Shown here piece after piece: positions 19,591-27,321 of a stretch of 64,000 bases of DNA. How positions within the stretch are numbered: position 1 is the first letter of the stretch; each line of letters starts with the position of its first letter. Source of the stretch: Actinokineospora diospyrosa (GTDB lineage Bacteria > Actinomycetota > Actinomycetes > Mycobacteriales > Pseudonocardiaceae); contig NZ_JAMTCO010000001.1 of assembly GCF_024171925.1 (NCBI RefSeq), positions 1-64,000 of the forward strand, in the 5' to 3' direction. The position numbers and the translations under genes are program-made. The notes beneath the pieces were generated by a model. It did no database searches. It saw only the letters and a list, made by a program, of their open reading frames with translations, and was not told where the DNA came from.

Positions 19591-21018
19591 ATGCGCTGGG
19601 CAGGTTGGCGGAGGACGGCACGCGGCCGGGCGGTGCCGCTCGCGGCCCTGGGGCTCGGCGTGCTGGTGGCCGCGGCGGGCTGCAGCAACGCGGTGCCGGG
19701 GACGCCGGTCGCCACCGAGATCGCCGCGCCGACCAGTGCCGCCTCGGCCGTGCAGTCGCTCGACGACCTCGGCGAGGCCGGGCTGCTGCGCTTCCAGGGC
19801 ACGCTGACCTCGGCGTCGGACGACCCGGTCCAGTTCGACCTCAAGGCGGCCAGCGGCGGGGAGATCAGCGGGGCGCTGAACGTCAACGGCAAGGCCGCCT
19901 CGGTGCTGGTGCTCGAGCGCGGCACCTACCTCAAGGCGGCGGCGGACTTCTGGTCGACGCTGTCGGGGGTCGGCAACGCGGAGAGCAAGGGCACGGCGGT
20001 GGCCGATCGGTGGGTGAAGGTGCCCGGCGGCCTGATCGGCATGGAGCTGGCCGACGTGTTCACCCCGGAGTCGATGAGCCAGTTCCTGGTGGTCGACACG
20101 GACAAGGCCGAGGAGGCCGACCAGCCGCTGACCGACCGGCGCCCCACCGACCTGGCCGGGACCAAGGCGTTCCGGGTGCCGCTGGTCAACGGCGCGGTGT
20201 ACCTCGCGGAGGCGGCGCCGCACGGCGTGCTGAAGATCGAGCTGGACTCCGCCGGGCAGTCCGCGACGACGACGGTGAAGAAGCTGACCACCACGGTCAC
20301 CGACGTGACCGCCGAGGTCGCGAAGTTCTACCAGGACGTGACGACCGAGGCCGGTGCGCTGACCGCGCCGGTGGACGTGCTGAACACGGTGCAGGAGAGC
20401 GGACACACCTTTGAAGGCTGCGGCGCGGCGAGCTGCTCGATCGTCGTGAGTTTCACCAACAGCACCAAAGCGGCGGTTCGGGTGTCGGTGCGCGGCAACT
20501 GGCAGGGTGACAGCGCGCCACTAGGGGCGTGCGAGGTGCTGGCTGGCCCGGTAGCGCCAGGTCAGCCAGGTAGCGCTACCTGCACGCTGTCCAGTCAGGA
20601 GTGGGTGCAGTTCTTCGCCCGCGCGAACTCGGTGCCGGGCAACCACCCTTACAGCGTCGAGTGGTCGACAGTCGTGCTGGCCGACGCTCCGGACCTGACA
20701 AAGGTGACTGCGCTGTCGAAGGCCGCGCCCGCCGACGCCAAGGCCCGGTTGACCGACGGTTCGCATTTCGTATTCTCGATCGGCTACGCGGGCAAGAAGG
20801 TCTGGAAGTACGGAGTGACCGGCAAGCACTGGGCGGACCGGGCAGACCGGCAGCTCGCGGTGTGCATGGGTGTGACCGGCTCGGTGTGCCGGGTGGACCT
20901 GGTGACCGCGACCAGCGACGCGGGTTCGGCGTACGGGCTGCTTAAGCAACTGGTCGACGCTTATCGCAGCGCCGACGGGGCATGCCCGGTGGGGCAATGG
21001 GCGGGGTGCGCGCGCTGA
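19591..21018 (+). CDS. Lipoprotein inside the carotenoid operon (LprG/LppX-like candidate)
   Basis: 475-residue lipoprotein with lipobox VAAAGC (C31). The first domain (about 45-260) has the layout of LppX/LprAFG lipid carriers: an SLDDLG... FQGTLT opening, a [10 protein letters not shown] central helix, and [17 protein letters not shown] near its end. This assignment is by pattern and moderately certain. The second domain contains paired cysteines ([32 protein letters not shown]). ATG 19591 is chosen over a GTG 30 nt upstream because it has GGGGAG nearby and a shorter n-region. It overlaps crtB by 37 nt, implying coupling with carotenoid synthesis or export. Confidence 0.8.
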   Translation: MRWAGWRRTARGRAVPLAALGLGVLVAAAGCSNAVPGTPVATEIAAPTSAASAVQSLDDLGEAGLLRFQGTLTSASDDPVQFDLKAASGGEISGALNVNGKAASVLVLERGTYLKAAADFWSTLSGVGNAESKGTAVADRWVKVPGGLIGMELADVFTPESMSQFLVVDTDKAEEADQPLTDRRPTDLAGTKAFRVPLVNGAVYLAEAAPHGVLKIELDSAGQSATTTVKKLTTTVTDVTAEVAKFYQDVTTEAGALTAPVDVLNTVQESGHTFEGCGAASCSIVVSFTNSTKAAVRVSVRGNWQGDSAPLGACEVLAGPVAPGQPGSATCTLSSQEWVQFFARANSVPGNHPYSVEWSTVVLADAPDLTKVTALSKAAPADAKARLTDGSHFVFSIGYAGKKVWKYGVTGKHWADRADRQLAVCMGVTGSVCRVDLVTATSDAGSAYGLLKQLVDAYRSADGACPVGQWAGCAR

Positions 21019-21902
21019 CCCCGCTACAGGCGGCCTACGCGGGTAGTCGGGAGATCAACGCCAGCCACGGCCGCACGTACTTCCTGGCGACCCGGCTGCT
21101 CCCACCCGCGCGGCGTCCCGCAGTGCACGCGCTCTATGGGTTCGCGCGGGTGGCCGATGAGCTTGTGGACAACCCCGGGCTTGATCCTGCCGGTGACCTC
21201 TTGGCTTTAGAACGCGCCTTGAAGGATGCCTTCGACGGCGGGCCTACCGAGGAGCCGGTGTTGTTGGCACTAGCCGACACCGTGCGGCGTTTCGGCATCG
21301 ACCGGGACCTGTTCGGGGCGTTCTTGCAGTCGATGCGGATGGATCTCACGGTCACCGACTACGCCGACCAGGACGAGTTGGCGGAGTACACGCACGGGTC
21401 CGCCGCGGTCATCGGACTGATGTTGCTGCCGGTACTGGGGACAGTGTCACCGCCATCGGAAGCCGCTCCCTACGCGTCAGCCCTGGGCGAAGCCTTCCAG
21501 CTAACCAACTTCCTACGCGACGTCGGCGAGGACCTCGACCGGGGACGGATCTACCTGCCCGCTGATCACCTCGCCGCTTTCGGTGTCGACCGGGAGCGGC
21601 TCACGTGGGCGCGCGTGCACGGGCCTGACCGCGCGGTCCGGCGGGCAATGGCGCATTTCGCGGCGCTGGCACACGCGACCTACCGGGCCGCCGAGCCCGG
21701 AATCGCCCTGCTGGACCCGGTGTCGCGCCCATGCGTTGCCACAGCGGCACAGCTCTACCGGGCCATCCTGGACGAGATCGCAGCCGCCAACTACAACGTA
21801 CTGACCCGACGGGCAGTCGTACCCGCCAGGCGCAGAGCAGCGATAGCGCTACCCGGAGCCGCCCGGTGCGTCCTGGCACGACTGGCCGGTAGAGCTACCT
21901 AG
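20982..21902 (+). CDS. crtB: Phytoene synthase
   Basis: 306-residue squalene/phytoene synthase condensing two GGPP to phytoene. First Asp-rich motif DELVD (59-63) and second motif [18 protein letters not shown] (176-193) are intact. Starts within the end of the lipoprotein gene (ATG 20982, with a second in-frame ATG at 20997). Last gene of the crtE-crtI-lipoprotein-crtB operon. Its 3' end carries two GGTAGNNCTACC-type palindromes, the last overlapping the final codons, and a related segment recurs 155 bp downstream. Confidence 0.94.
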   Translation: MPGGAMGGVRALTPLQAAYAGSREINASHGRTYFLATRLLPPARRPAVHALYGFARVADELVDNPGLDPAGDLLALERALKDAFDGGPTEEPVLLALADTVRRFGIDRDLFGAFLQSMRMDLTVTDYADQDELAEYTHGSAAVIGLMLLPVLGTVSPPSEAAPYASALGEAFQLTNFLRDVGEDLDRGRIYLPADHLAAFGVDRERLTWARVHGPDRAVRRAMAHFAALAHATYRAAEPGIALLDPVSRPCVATAAQLYRAILDEIAAANYNVLTRRAVVPARRRAAIALPGAARCVLARLAGRAT

Positions 21903-22055
21903 TGGCGCGTTGGCTCTACCCGCCCACGACCAACGTTCAGAGTCGAGCCACTAAGCGCCCGGGCACGCTCCGCCCCGGCGGGAAGTAGGCCCACCGGGGC
22001 AGGGAGCGATGGCGCTACCGGGAGTCGGCTGGCGCGACTGGCCGGTAGGGCTACC
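21842..22055. repeat. GGTAGNNCTACC palindromes and duplicated crtB 3' segment
   Basis: Palindromic 12-mers of the form G(G/A)T(A/G)GNNCTACC at 21842-21853, 21888-21899, 22008-22019 and 22044-22055. The stretch from 21858 to the crtB stop is echoed at about 22019-22057 (shared GACTGGCCGGTAG and GCTACCTAG), where it supplies the stop region of the convergent gene. Further copies: 20569-20580, 53266-53277 and several in 56264-57000. Confidence 0.75.
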
Positions 22056-22468
22056 TAGAAGGCGAGTGCCTGGGCGCGCCGCTTGACCTCGCGGCCGCGG
22101 TCGCCGCGTAGTGCGTCGATCGGGCGGCCGGGGAGGGTGTCGTCGGCGGTGAACAGCCACCGCATCACCTCGTCCGGGCTGAACCCGGAGTCGTTGAGCA
22201 CGGTGATCGTGCCGGGCAGACCCTTGACCACCTCGCCCGCGTCGGTGAGGAACTCGGCGGGCACCACCAGGACGCCCTTGCGCCGCACGGCGAGCAGGTG
22301 GTGGTCGCGCAGGGCCTGGTGCACCCGGGTGATCGGCTGGGCGAGGCGGTCGGCGACATCGGGCAGCGGCAGCACCGGCACGTCGGGGTCGAGGACGTCG
22401 GCGGCCGCGGGGATTGAGCTCACAGCCCACAACGATGCCACATCGGCCGCGGGTGGGCAGTCGACCAC
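22055..22468 (-). CDS. Rv2175c-like DNA-binding protein, PknL partner
   Basis: 137-residue winged-helix-type protein. The core matches M. tuberculosis Rv2175c in order: SIPAAADVLDPD, LPDVADRLAQPITRVHQALRD, KGLPGTITVLNDSGF, EVMRWLFT and the C-terminal VKRRAQALAF. Rv2175c is an established phosphorylation substrate of PknL, whose gene is divergent next door here as well. Two GTG starts are possible (22468 and 22423); neither has a good ribosome site and the shorter begins right at the conserved core. Probably a regulator whose DNA binding is tuned by phosphorylation. Confidence 0.88.
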   Translation of the reverse strand: MVDCPPAADVASLWAVSSIPAAADVLDPDVPVLPLPDVADRLAQPITRVHQALRDHHLLAVRRKGVLVVPAEFLTDAGEVVKGLPGTITVLNDSGFSPDEVMRWLFTADDTLPGRPIDALRGDRGREVKRRAQALAF

Positions 22469-22556
22469 CCGCCGGGCCGTCGCGGTGCTCGATCACCACC
22501 GGCGGCGGGTTGGCCACACATCTGCGGGGGTCGGCACGCGCGGCCGGTCGGCTCCG

Positions 22557-22562
22557 TACGAT
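22557..22562 (+). promoter_or_regulatory. -10 box of leaderless pknL promoter
   Basis: TACGAT ends 8 nt before the GTG start of pknL. Confidence 0.45.
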
Positions 22563-22570
22563 CCACCCTT

Positions 22571-24664
22571 GTGGAGGACAAGGAGTCGGCTCTGGTCGGG
22601 GCACTGCTGGAGCAGCGCTACCGGGTGGACGCACCGCTGGCGCGGGGCGGCATGTCGGCGGTCTACCGCGGCCTGGACACCCGGCTGGACCGGCCGGTCG
22701 CCATCAAGGTGATGGACGCCCGCTTCGCCGACGACAAGACCTTCGTCGAGCGGTTCGAGCGGGAGGCGCGTTCGGCGGCCCGGATCCATCACCCGAACGT
22801 GGTGGCGGTGCACGACCAGGGCCTCGACGGCGCCCACGTGTACCTGGTGATGGAGCTGGTCAGCGGCGGCACCCTGCGCGACCTGCTCACCGAGCGCACC
22901 ACGCTGCCGGTCCCGCTGGCCGTGGCGATCATGGAGCCGGTGCTCTCGGCGCTGGCGGCCGCGCACCGGGCTGGCCTGATCCACCGCGACGTCAAGCCGG
23001 AGAACGTGCTGATCGGTACCGGCGGCATCGTCAAGGTCGCCGACTTCGGCCTGGTCCGCGCCATCTCCAGCGTCGGCACCACCAAGAGCAGCGTCATCCT
23101 CGGCACCGTCGCCTACCTGTCGCCGGAGCAGGTGACCACCGGGACGGCCACCGCCCGCGGCGACGTGTACTCGGCGGGGATCGTGCTCTACGAGGCCCTC
23201 ACCGGCTCCCCGCCCTACCACGGCGACAACGCCCTCTCGGTCGCCTACCGGCACGTCAACGACGACGTCCCGCCGCCGAGCGCGACCGTGCCGGGCATCC
23301 CGCCGATGCTCGACGAGCTGGTCGTGCGCGCCACCCGCCGCGACCCGGCCGCCCGCCCCGCCGACGGCGCCGCGTTCCTCGCGGAGTTGCAGCAGGTGCG
23401 CGCCGCGCTGTCGCTGCCGCGGATGCGCGTGCCGATCCCCCAGGTCAGCCCGGTCGACGAGACCGTCGCGGTCACCCCGCCCGCGGCCCCGTCCGGCCCG
23501 ACGCACGCCGCGGTCGAGGACATCAACGCGCTGGACCCGGAGGAGACGGTCAAGGTCCCGCTGGCCGCGATCACCGCCGCCGAGGCGACCGTGCAGACCC
23601 AGCAGCCCCCCGCGCAGGCCACCGTCATGCGCCCGGTCCCCGGCTTCTCCGCGGCGGGCCCCCAGGGCACCCGCGCCATGCTCCGGTCCGACCTGGAACG
23701 CGTGATCGACTCCGCCGCCCAGGCCGGTCCCCCCTCGGCGCCGTTCCCCGCGCCGAGCCCGCCCCCGGCCCCCGAACCCAACCCCACCCGCAGGCTGGTC
23801 CTGCTCAGCGTCATCGGCGTCCTGGTGATCGGCCTGCTCGCCACCGGCATCTGGTGGTTCTCCAGCGGCCGCTACACCGAGGTCCCCACCCTGGCGGGCA
23901 AGGACTCCGAGACCGCCCAACAACTGATCCGCGGCGCGGACCTCAACCCGAACATCACCACCATCCGCGACAACGAGGTCGAGGCGGGCCTGGTCATCAG
24001 CACCAACCCCACCGCGGGCGCCGAAGCCCTGCGCGGCGACCAGGTGAACCTCGTCATCTCCTCCGGCAAACCCGTGGTCCCCGACGTCCGCCCCGGCGCC
24101 ACCCGCGACGAGGCCGAACGGCAGATCGGCACCGAAGAACTCCAGGCAGCGGTGGACGACTCGCGCAACGTCCACGACGAACAGATCCCGCTCGGCCGTG
24201 TGGTGAAGCTGGACCCGCCCTCGGGGACGCGCATGCAGCTCAACGAGCGGGTCCTGATCGTGCTCAGCAAGGGACCAGCGCCAAAACAGGTCCCAGACGT
24301 ACGCGGCAAGACCCGCGACGAGGCCTTCCAGGCGTTGACACAGGCCGGATTCGAACCGGTCGACGGCCCACAGGAGTTCTCCGCAGACGTCGACAGCGGC
24401 CGAGTAGTGCGAACAGACCCCGGCGCAGGCACGAAGATCGAGGCCTCGGCCGCTAAGCGCGTCTCGGTAGTGGTGTCCTCGGCAGTGACAGTGCCAGACC
24501 TGTCCCAGCGCCCGGTGGCAGAGGCACAGGCAATGCTGCAACAGCTGGGCTTGGTGCTAGAACTACAGCCGTTCTCGAACCAAAACGGACGGGTGTTCAG
24601 CCAGGGCCCACCTGCGGGGACGAAGGTGCGCAAGGGAGACAAGGTCTCGGTGTTCGCCTGGTAG
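22571..24664 (+). CDS. pknL: Serine/threonine protein kinase PknL with four PASTA domains
   Basis: 697-residue receptor kinase. Cytosolic kinase domain: Gly loop ARGGMSAVY (24-32), catalytic K46, HRDVKPEN (138-145), DFG (158-160), activation loop with Ser/Thr (168-178) and APE-equivalent SPEQ. An Ala/Pro-rich juxtamembrane linker leads to one transmembrane helix (408-430) and four extracellular PASTA repeats (about 435-697), which bind peptidoglycan fragments in related kinases. M. tuberculosis PknL lacks PASTA domains, so this is the longer form known from corynebacteria. GTG start. The stop is followed at once by island 3. Confidence 0.96.
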   Translation: MEDKESALVGALLEQRYRVDAPLARGGMSAVYRGLDTRLDRPVAIKVMDARFADDKTFVERFEREARSAARIHHPNVVAVHDQGLDGAHVYLVMELVSGGTLRDLLTERTTLPVPLAVAIMEPVLSALAAAHRAGLIHRDVKPENVLIGTGGIVKVADFGLVRAISSVGTTKSSVILGTVAYLSPEQVTTGTATARGDVYSAGIVLYEALTGSPPYHGDNALSVAYRHVNDDVPPPSATVPGIPPMLDELVVRATRRDPAARPADGAAFLAELQQVRAALSLPRMRVPIPQVSPVDETVAVTPPAAPSGPTHAAVEDINALDPEETVKVPLAAITAAEATVQTQQPPAQATVMRPVPGFSAAGPQGTRAMLRSDLERVIDSAAQAGPPSAPFPAPSPPPAPEPNPTRRLVLLSVIGVLVIGLLATGIWWFSSGRYTEVPTLAGKDSETAQQLIRGADLNPNITTIRDNEVEAGLVISTNPTAGAEALRGDQVNLVISSGKPVVPDVRPGATRDEAERQIGTEELQAAVDDSRNVHDEQIPLGRVVKLDPPSGTRMQLNERVLIVLSKGPAPKQVPDVRGKTRDEAFQALTQAGFEPVDGPQEFSADVDSGRVVRTDPGAGTKIEASAAKRVSVVVSSAVTVPDLSQRPVAEAQAMLQQLGLVLELQPFSNQNGRVFSQGPPAGTKVRKGDKVSVFAW

Positions 24665-24678
24665 GCAGGCACTGGACG

Positions 24679-24752
24679 CTATCCACAACGCCTTCCGCTG
24701 TCCACAGGCTGCTACTCGCTACTCCCGTCGTGTCGGGCGTTCTCGGTAGGCT
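24679..24752 (+). promoter_or_regulatory. Damage-type promoter module 1 of island 3
   Basis: Boxes CTATCCACA (24679-24687) and CTGTCCACA (24698-24706), 19 bp apart, then GTGTCGGGC-N8-TAGGCT with the -10 at 24747-24752, 49 nt from the second box. Confidence 0.55.
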
Positions 24753-24807
24753 GTATATCGGGGGCTCCTGCGGCGGATGATCTTGCGGGGCCTGGTTGTG
24801 GGTTTGG

Positions 24808-24881
24808 TTGTCCACAACAGATTCACTTGTCCACAGAGCGCTGGTCGTCGCTCCCGTTGTGTCGGTGTGCGGCGGTAAGCT
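24808..24881 (+). promoter_or_regulatory. Damage-type promoter module 2 of island 3
   Basis: Two perfect TTGTCCACA boxes (24808-24816 and 24827-24835), then GTGTCGGTG-N8-TAAGCT with the -10 at 24876-24881. It matches the TTGTCRGTG-N8-TANNNT consensus at all but one defined position. Confidence 0.65.
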
Positions 24882-24954
24882 GTGTATTTGGGGGCTTTCG
24901 ATCAGGTTGATCTTGGCGTAGACCGGGGTTGGGAGTGCGGGGCAAGGGATTCGG

Positions 24955-24984
24955 GCCTCCGCCTCCGCCTCCGCCTCCGCCTCC
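24955..24984 (+). repeat. GCCTCC hexanucleotide microsatellite
   Basis: Five perfect tandem GCCTCC units within the island 3 leader; islands 2 and 4 have a single unit at the same place. Confidence 0.9.
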
Positions 24985-25035
24985 GGTGAACGGCTCGCCT
25001 TCGGCATTGCATCTGATCCGCGACAATGCGAAAAG

Positions 25036-25177
25036 CTCGATGGGGCGAACTTGTTTTGCGCGGGGCCCCTACAACACCCGACGCAGAACCGCAAAGCAGG
25101 GGCCCAAAAGCAGGCCCTGCCGCGCGGAAACGCTACGGGTGTTGTCCCCCCACGCAAAACAAGTCCGCCCCATCGAG
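25036..25177. repeat. 142-bp inverted repeat, island 3
   Basis: Arms 25036-25080 and 25136-25177, starting CTCGATGGGGCG on each strand. The 55-nt centre contains GCAGGGGCC/GGCCCTGC, an inner stem with a one-base bulge. Same outer limits as in islands 2 and 4. Confidence 0.92.
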
Positions 25178-25590
25178 CCGGCCTGGCACCAGCGACTCCG
25201 ACTGTCCAGGCGCTGGGCTGGCAGGGCAGACGAGAGCGGGCTGGGCTGACACCGCCAGGTCCGAGTGTCCAGGCGCTGAGCAGGTGGGCTGAGGCGGACC
25301 TGACGGGGGCTGGGGTGGCACCAACGGTTTCCTGGTGTCCAGGGGCTGGGCCGGTGGTGTGGGGGCGGACCTGACGGCAGTCAGGTTGGCGCCAGCGGCT
25401 CCGAGGAGCAGCGGGGTTGGCCAGGTGGGCTGGGGCGGATCTGACGGAAACGGGGGTAGCACTTCGGCGTTCGAGTGTCTCTGTGGTCGGCAATGCTGTC
25501 GGAGTAGGGCGGCGGGGTTGGTGCCGCTTGCTCCTGGAGTCCAGTGGCTGGCACCACGGTTTCCCCGGTGGCTGGGTTGGGGCCGGGGAT
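25178..25590. repeat. ~70-bp tandem repeat array, island 3
   Basis: About five to six imperfect units of 70-71 bp beginning TGGCACC, TCCGAGTGTCCAGG, GGTGGGCTGGGGCGGACCTG. The unit next to the inverted repeat (TGGCACCAGCGACTCCGACT) is the same as at that place in islands 1 and 4. The last units are degraded. Confidence 0.85.
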
Positions 25591-25594
25591 TCCG

Positions 25595-26173
25595 CTAGTT
25601 CGGGTCGGTCAGCGGCAGGGCTCGGCCGAGGACGCCGAAGGGGCGGGGGTCGCCTGCGAATTGGTAGTCGCGGAGGACGTCGGTGAAGGACAGTTTGCGG
25701 TAGAGGTTCCAGGCCCTGGATGGGCCTTCGGGGGTTGAGAGCAGCACGTGTGCGTTAGGCGTGCCCGCGACCAGCCTGCGGACCAGTTCGCCGCCGATGC
25801 CTTGGCCTTGGGTGTCTGGGCGCACGTGCAGTTCGGTCAGCTCAAAATAGTCGTCCATCCACCGCTCGGCCACGTCCAGGCCGTGGCGTTCGGTGACGCC
25901 GCGTTTGACCTGTTCGTGCCACCACTGGCCGGGGGCGCCCTGGTAGCCGTAGGCGATGCCCGCCATGCGGTCGTCGGTGTCGAACGCGGCCACGCAGCGC
26001 CAGCCGATCCGCAGCATGTGCGCCAGCCACATCGGGGCGCGCTGCTCGGCGGTGCCCTTGGGGTAGTTCATGGCGGTCACGTACAGGGTCAGCGCATCGC
26101 GCAGGCGGCTCCGCAGCTCGTCGCCGCTCAGTTCGGCGAAGCGGGCGACGCGGGGTTCTGGAGCGGCGGTCAC
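25595..26173 (-). CDS. GNAT family N-acetyltransferase (Rv2170-like)
   Basis: 192-residue GCN5-type acetyltransferase. The acetyl-CoA pyrophosphate loop is VRPDTQGQGIGGEL, preceded by the beta-4 strand ELTELH, and the C-terminal region carries the Tyr of NLYRKLSF. In M. tuberculosis a GNAT (Rv2170) lies next to lppM and metF, and this is its likely counterpart; Rv2170 has been linked to protein lysine acetylation, but the substrate here is not predictable. Its ATG overlaps the stop of the YbaK-like gene by 4 nt, so they form one operon. Confidence 0.88.
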   Translation of the reverse strand: MTAAPEPRVARFAELSGDELRSRLRDALTLYVTAMNYPKGTAEQRAPMWLAHMLRIGWRCVAAFDTDDRMAGIAYGYQGAPGQWWHEQVKRGVTERHGLDVAERWMDDYFELTELHVRPDTQGQGIGGELVRRLVAGTPNAHVLLSTPEGPSRAWNLYRKLSFTDVLRDYQFAGDPRPFGVLGRALPLTDPN

Positions 26174-26679
26174 GAGAACGGATCATCCTCCTCGACGCCC
26201 ACCCGCGCAGCTGTGCCCCCGGTGAGGGTCACCAGATCGGCGTAGGTGGTGGGGAACACCGACTTCGGGTGGCCCGCCGCGGCCCAGACCGCCGGGTAGC
26301 GCTCCAGGTGGCTGTCGACCAGGGTGCGCAGCGGCTCGGGGTGCCCGATCGGGGCGACGCCGCCGATGGCCTGACCAGTGTGTTCGCGGACGAACGCCGG
26401 GTCTGCCTTACGCACCTCGGTGGCCCCGACCAGCTCGGCGAGCTTGCCCGTGTCGGCGCGGTGATCGCCGGAGGTCAGGACCAACAGCGGTTCGCCGTCC
26501 GCGATGAAGACGAGACTGTTGGCTATAGCGCCCACCGGTATGCCCAACGCCGCCGCTGCCGCCGCGGCGGTGCGGACGTCGTCGTCGAGGAACCGGATTC
26601 CGGCGGCGGCCTCGGGCAGTCCTGCCGCGCGCAGGGCGTCCGCTATCGCGGCGACCCCGCGGTGCTCGAGTGTGCTCAC
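26170..26679 (-). CDS. YbaK/EbsC family aminoacyl-tRNA deacylase-like protein
   Basis: 169-residue YbaK-domain protein; such proteins hydrolyse mischarged aminoacyl-tRNAs (YbaK: Cys-tRNAPro). The conserved core is ALGIPVGAIANSLVF, LLVLTSGDHRADTGKLAEL and GGVAPIGHP. Where E. coli YbaK has its key lysine this protein has Asn (IANSLVF), so the mechanism or substrate may differ. GTG 26679 is the start; the frame upstream is antisense to the HEPN gene. The LexA box at 26783 lies in the divergent region and could also affect this operon. Confidence 0.85.
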   Translation of the reverse strand: MSTLEHRGVAAIADALRAAGLPEAAAGIRFLDDDVRTAAAAAAALGIPVGAIANSLVFIADGEPLLVLTSGDHRADTGKLAELVGATEVRKADPAFVREHTGQAIGGVAPIGHPEPLRTLVDSHLERYPAVWAAAGHPKSVFPTTYADLVTLTGGTAARVGVEEDDPFS

Positions 26680-26782
26680 CGCTCCATCACACCACCCGCT
26701 CCCGGGTGACGCCCACCTGCCCGCCAGGGTCACACCGAACTCTGCTTGAACCCCGTCCCACCACGGGTTACGCTGACTTTGT

Positions 26783-26798
26783 TCGAACATAGGTTCGA
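26783..26798. promoter_or_regulatory. LexA (SOS) box of the HEPN operon
   Basis: TCGAACATAGGTTCGA, a perfect palindrome of the actinobacterial/Bacillus type GAAC-N4-GTTC with flanking TC/GA. It contains TAGGTT, a possible -10, so LexA would block initiation. It lies 113 bp before the HEPN start and 104 bp before the divergent YbaK-like start. Confidence 0.85.
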
Positions 26799-26910
26799 AC
26801 ACGGCCCGGTGGTGGGGCGGGGGAAGCGCCTCACCGCCGGGCACCGCCGGCTTCCCCTCGGCGGGTTCGTCGCAGTCGTGCGTGACGTCTCGATCGGGAG
26901 GAGGCCCTTG

Positions 26911-27321
26911 ATGACCAGCACACTGGACTTCCCCGTCACCCAGGCACCACCGGCCGCCGCGGTGGCCCTGCTCGGGCAGGCCGAGCGCGGGTTCGCCGCG
27001 GTGTCGGAGCGGGCAACGCCCGCGCACCTGTTCACCGAGTCGTACCTGTGCGCGCTGCGCGCCGCGGCGGCGCTGCTGGCCGCCCGCGGTCGCCCGCACC
27101 GGGGTCGGGCCAAGCCGACCAGCGTGTGGACGCTGCTGGCCGCGGTGGCCCCGGAGATGCGCGAGTGGGCGGCGCACTTCGCCGCCTGCTCGGCCACCCG
27201 CGCCGCGGTGCAGGCGGGCATCACCAGCCGGGTCGGCCCCCGCGCCGCCGAGGACCTGCACCGGCAGGCGGCCGAGTTCATCGGCCTGGTGCACCGCGCC
27301 GTGCACGGCACCCGGCGGTGA
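26911..27321 (+). CDS. SAV_6107-type HEPN domain protein
   Basis: 136-residue all-helical protein of the SAV_6107 HEPN group (SESYLCALRAAAALLAARGR-like core, here FTESYLCALRAAAAL). It carries RxxxxH-like C-terminal residues (LHRQAAEFIGLVHRAV). HEPN proteins are commonly RNases or nucleotide-binding modules; related genes sit beside DNA-damage polymerases in Streptomyces. Start ATG 26911 has a strong ribosome site, GGGAGGAGG, 6 nt before it. A perfect LexA box upstream indicates SOS induction. Its stop overlaps the next gene by 4 nt (GTGA). Confidence 0.85.
   Translation: MTSTLDFPVTQAPPAAAVALLGQAERGFAAVSERATPAHLFTESYLCALRAAAALLAARGRPHRGRAKPTSVWTLLAAVAPEMREWAAHFAACSATRAAVQAGITSRVGPRAAEDLHRQAAEFIGLVHRAVHGTRR

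Larger units (their letters stand above)
24759..25177 (+). ncRNA. Candidate non-coding transcript of island 3
   Basis: Predicted starts near 24759 and 24888 (about 7 nt after each -10). The RNA would begin in a G-run, carry the leader and then the inverted repeat as a long hairpin. The end is unknown; read-through would continue into the tandem repeats and antisense to the GNAT 3' end. Confidence 0.35.
24665..25594. repeat. Island 3: complete composite repeat between convergent genes
   Basis: Reads on the plus strand: promoter modules at 24679-24752 and 24808-24881, leader 24882-25035, inverted repeat 25036-25177, then ~70-bp tandem repeats to about 25590 (TGACGG at 25301, 25372, 25442). Lies between the pknL stop and the GNAT stop. 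The leader contains a hexanucleotide microsatellite not expanded in other copies. Confidence 0.92.

Noticed and set aside
24345..24360. tRNA T-loop-like words (GGATTCGAACC and similar at 2667, 39287)
   Set aside because: Each lies within a well-supported protein gene and has no matching acceptor or anticodon stems; no tRNA found in the window.
24665..25594. Several open frames of 80-300 codons through the islands on both strands
   Set aside because: They are low-complexity (Gly/Trp/Arg or Pro/Ser-rich), have no ribosome sites, and frameshift relative to one another between island copies; they are by-products of GC-rich repeats.
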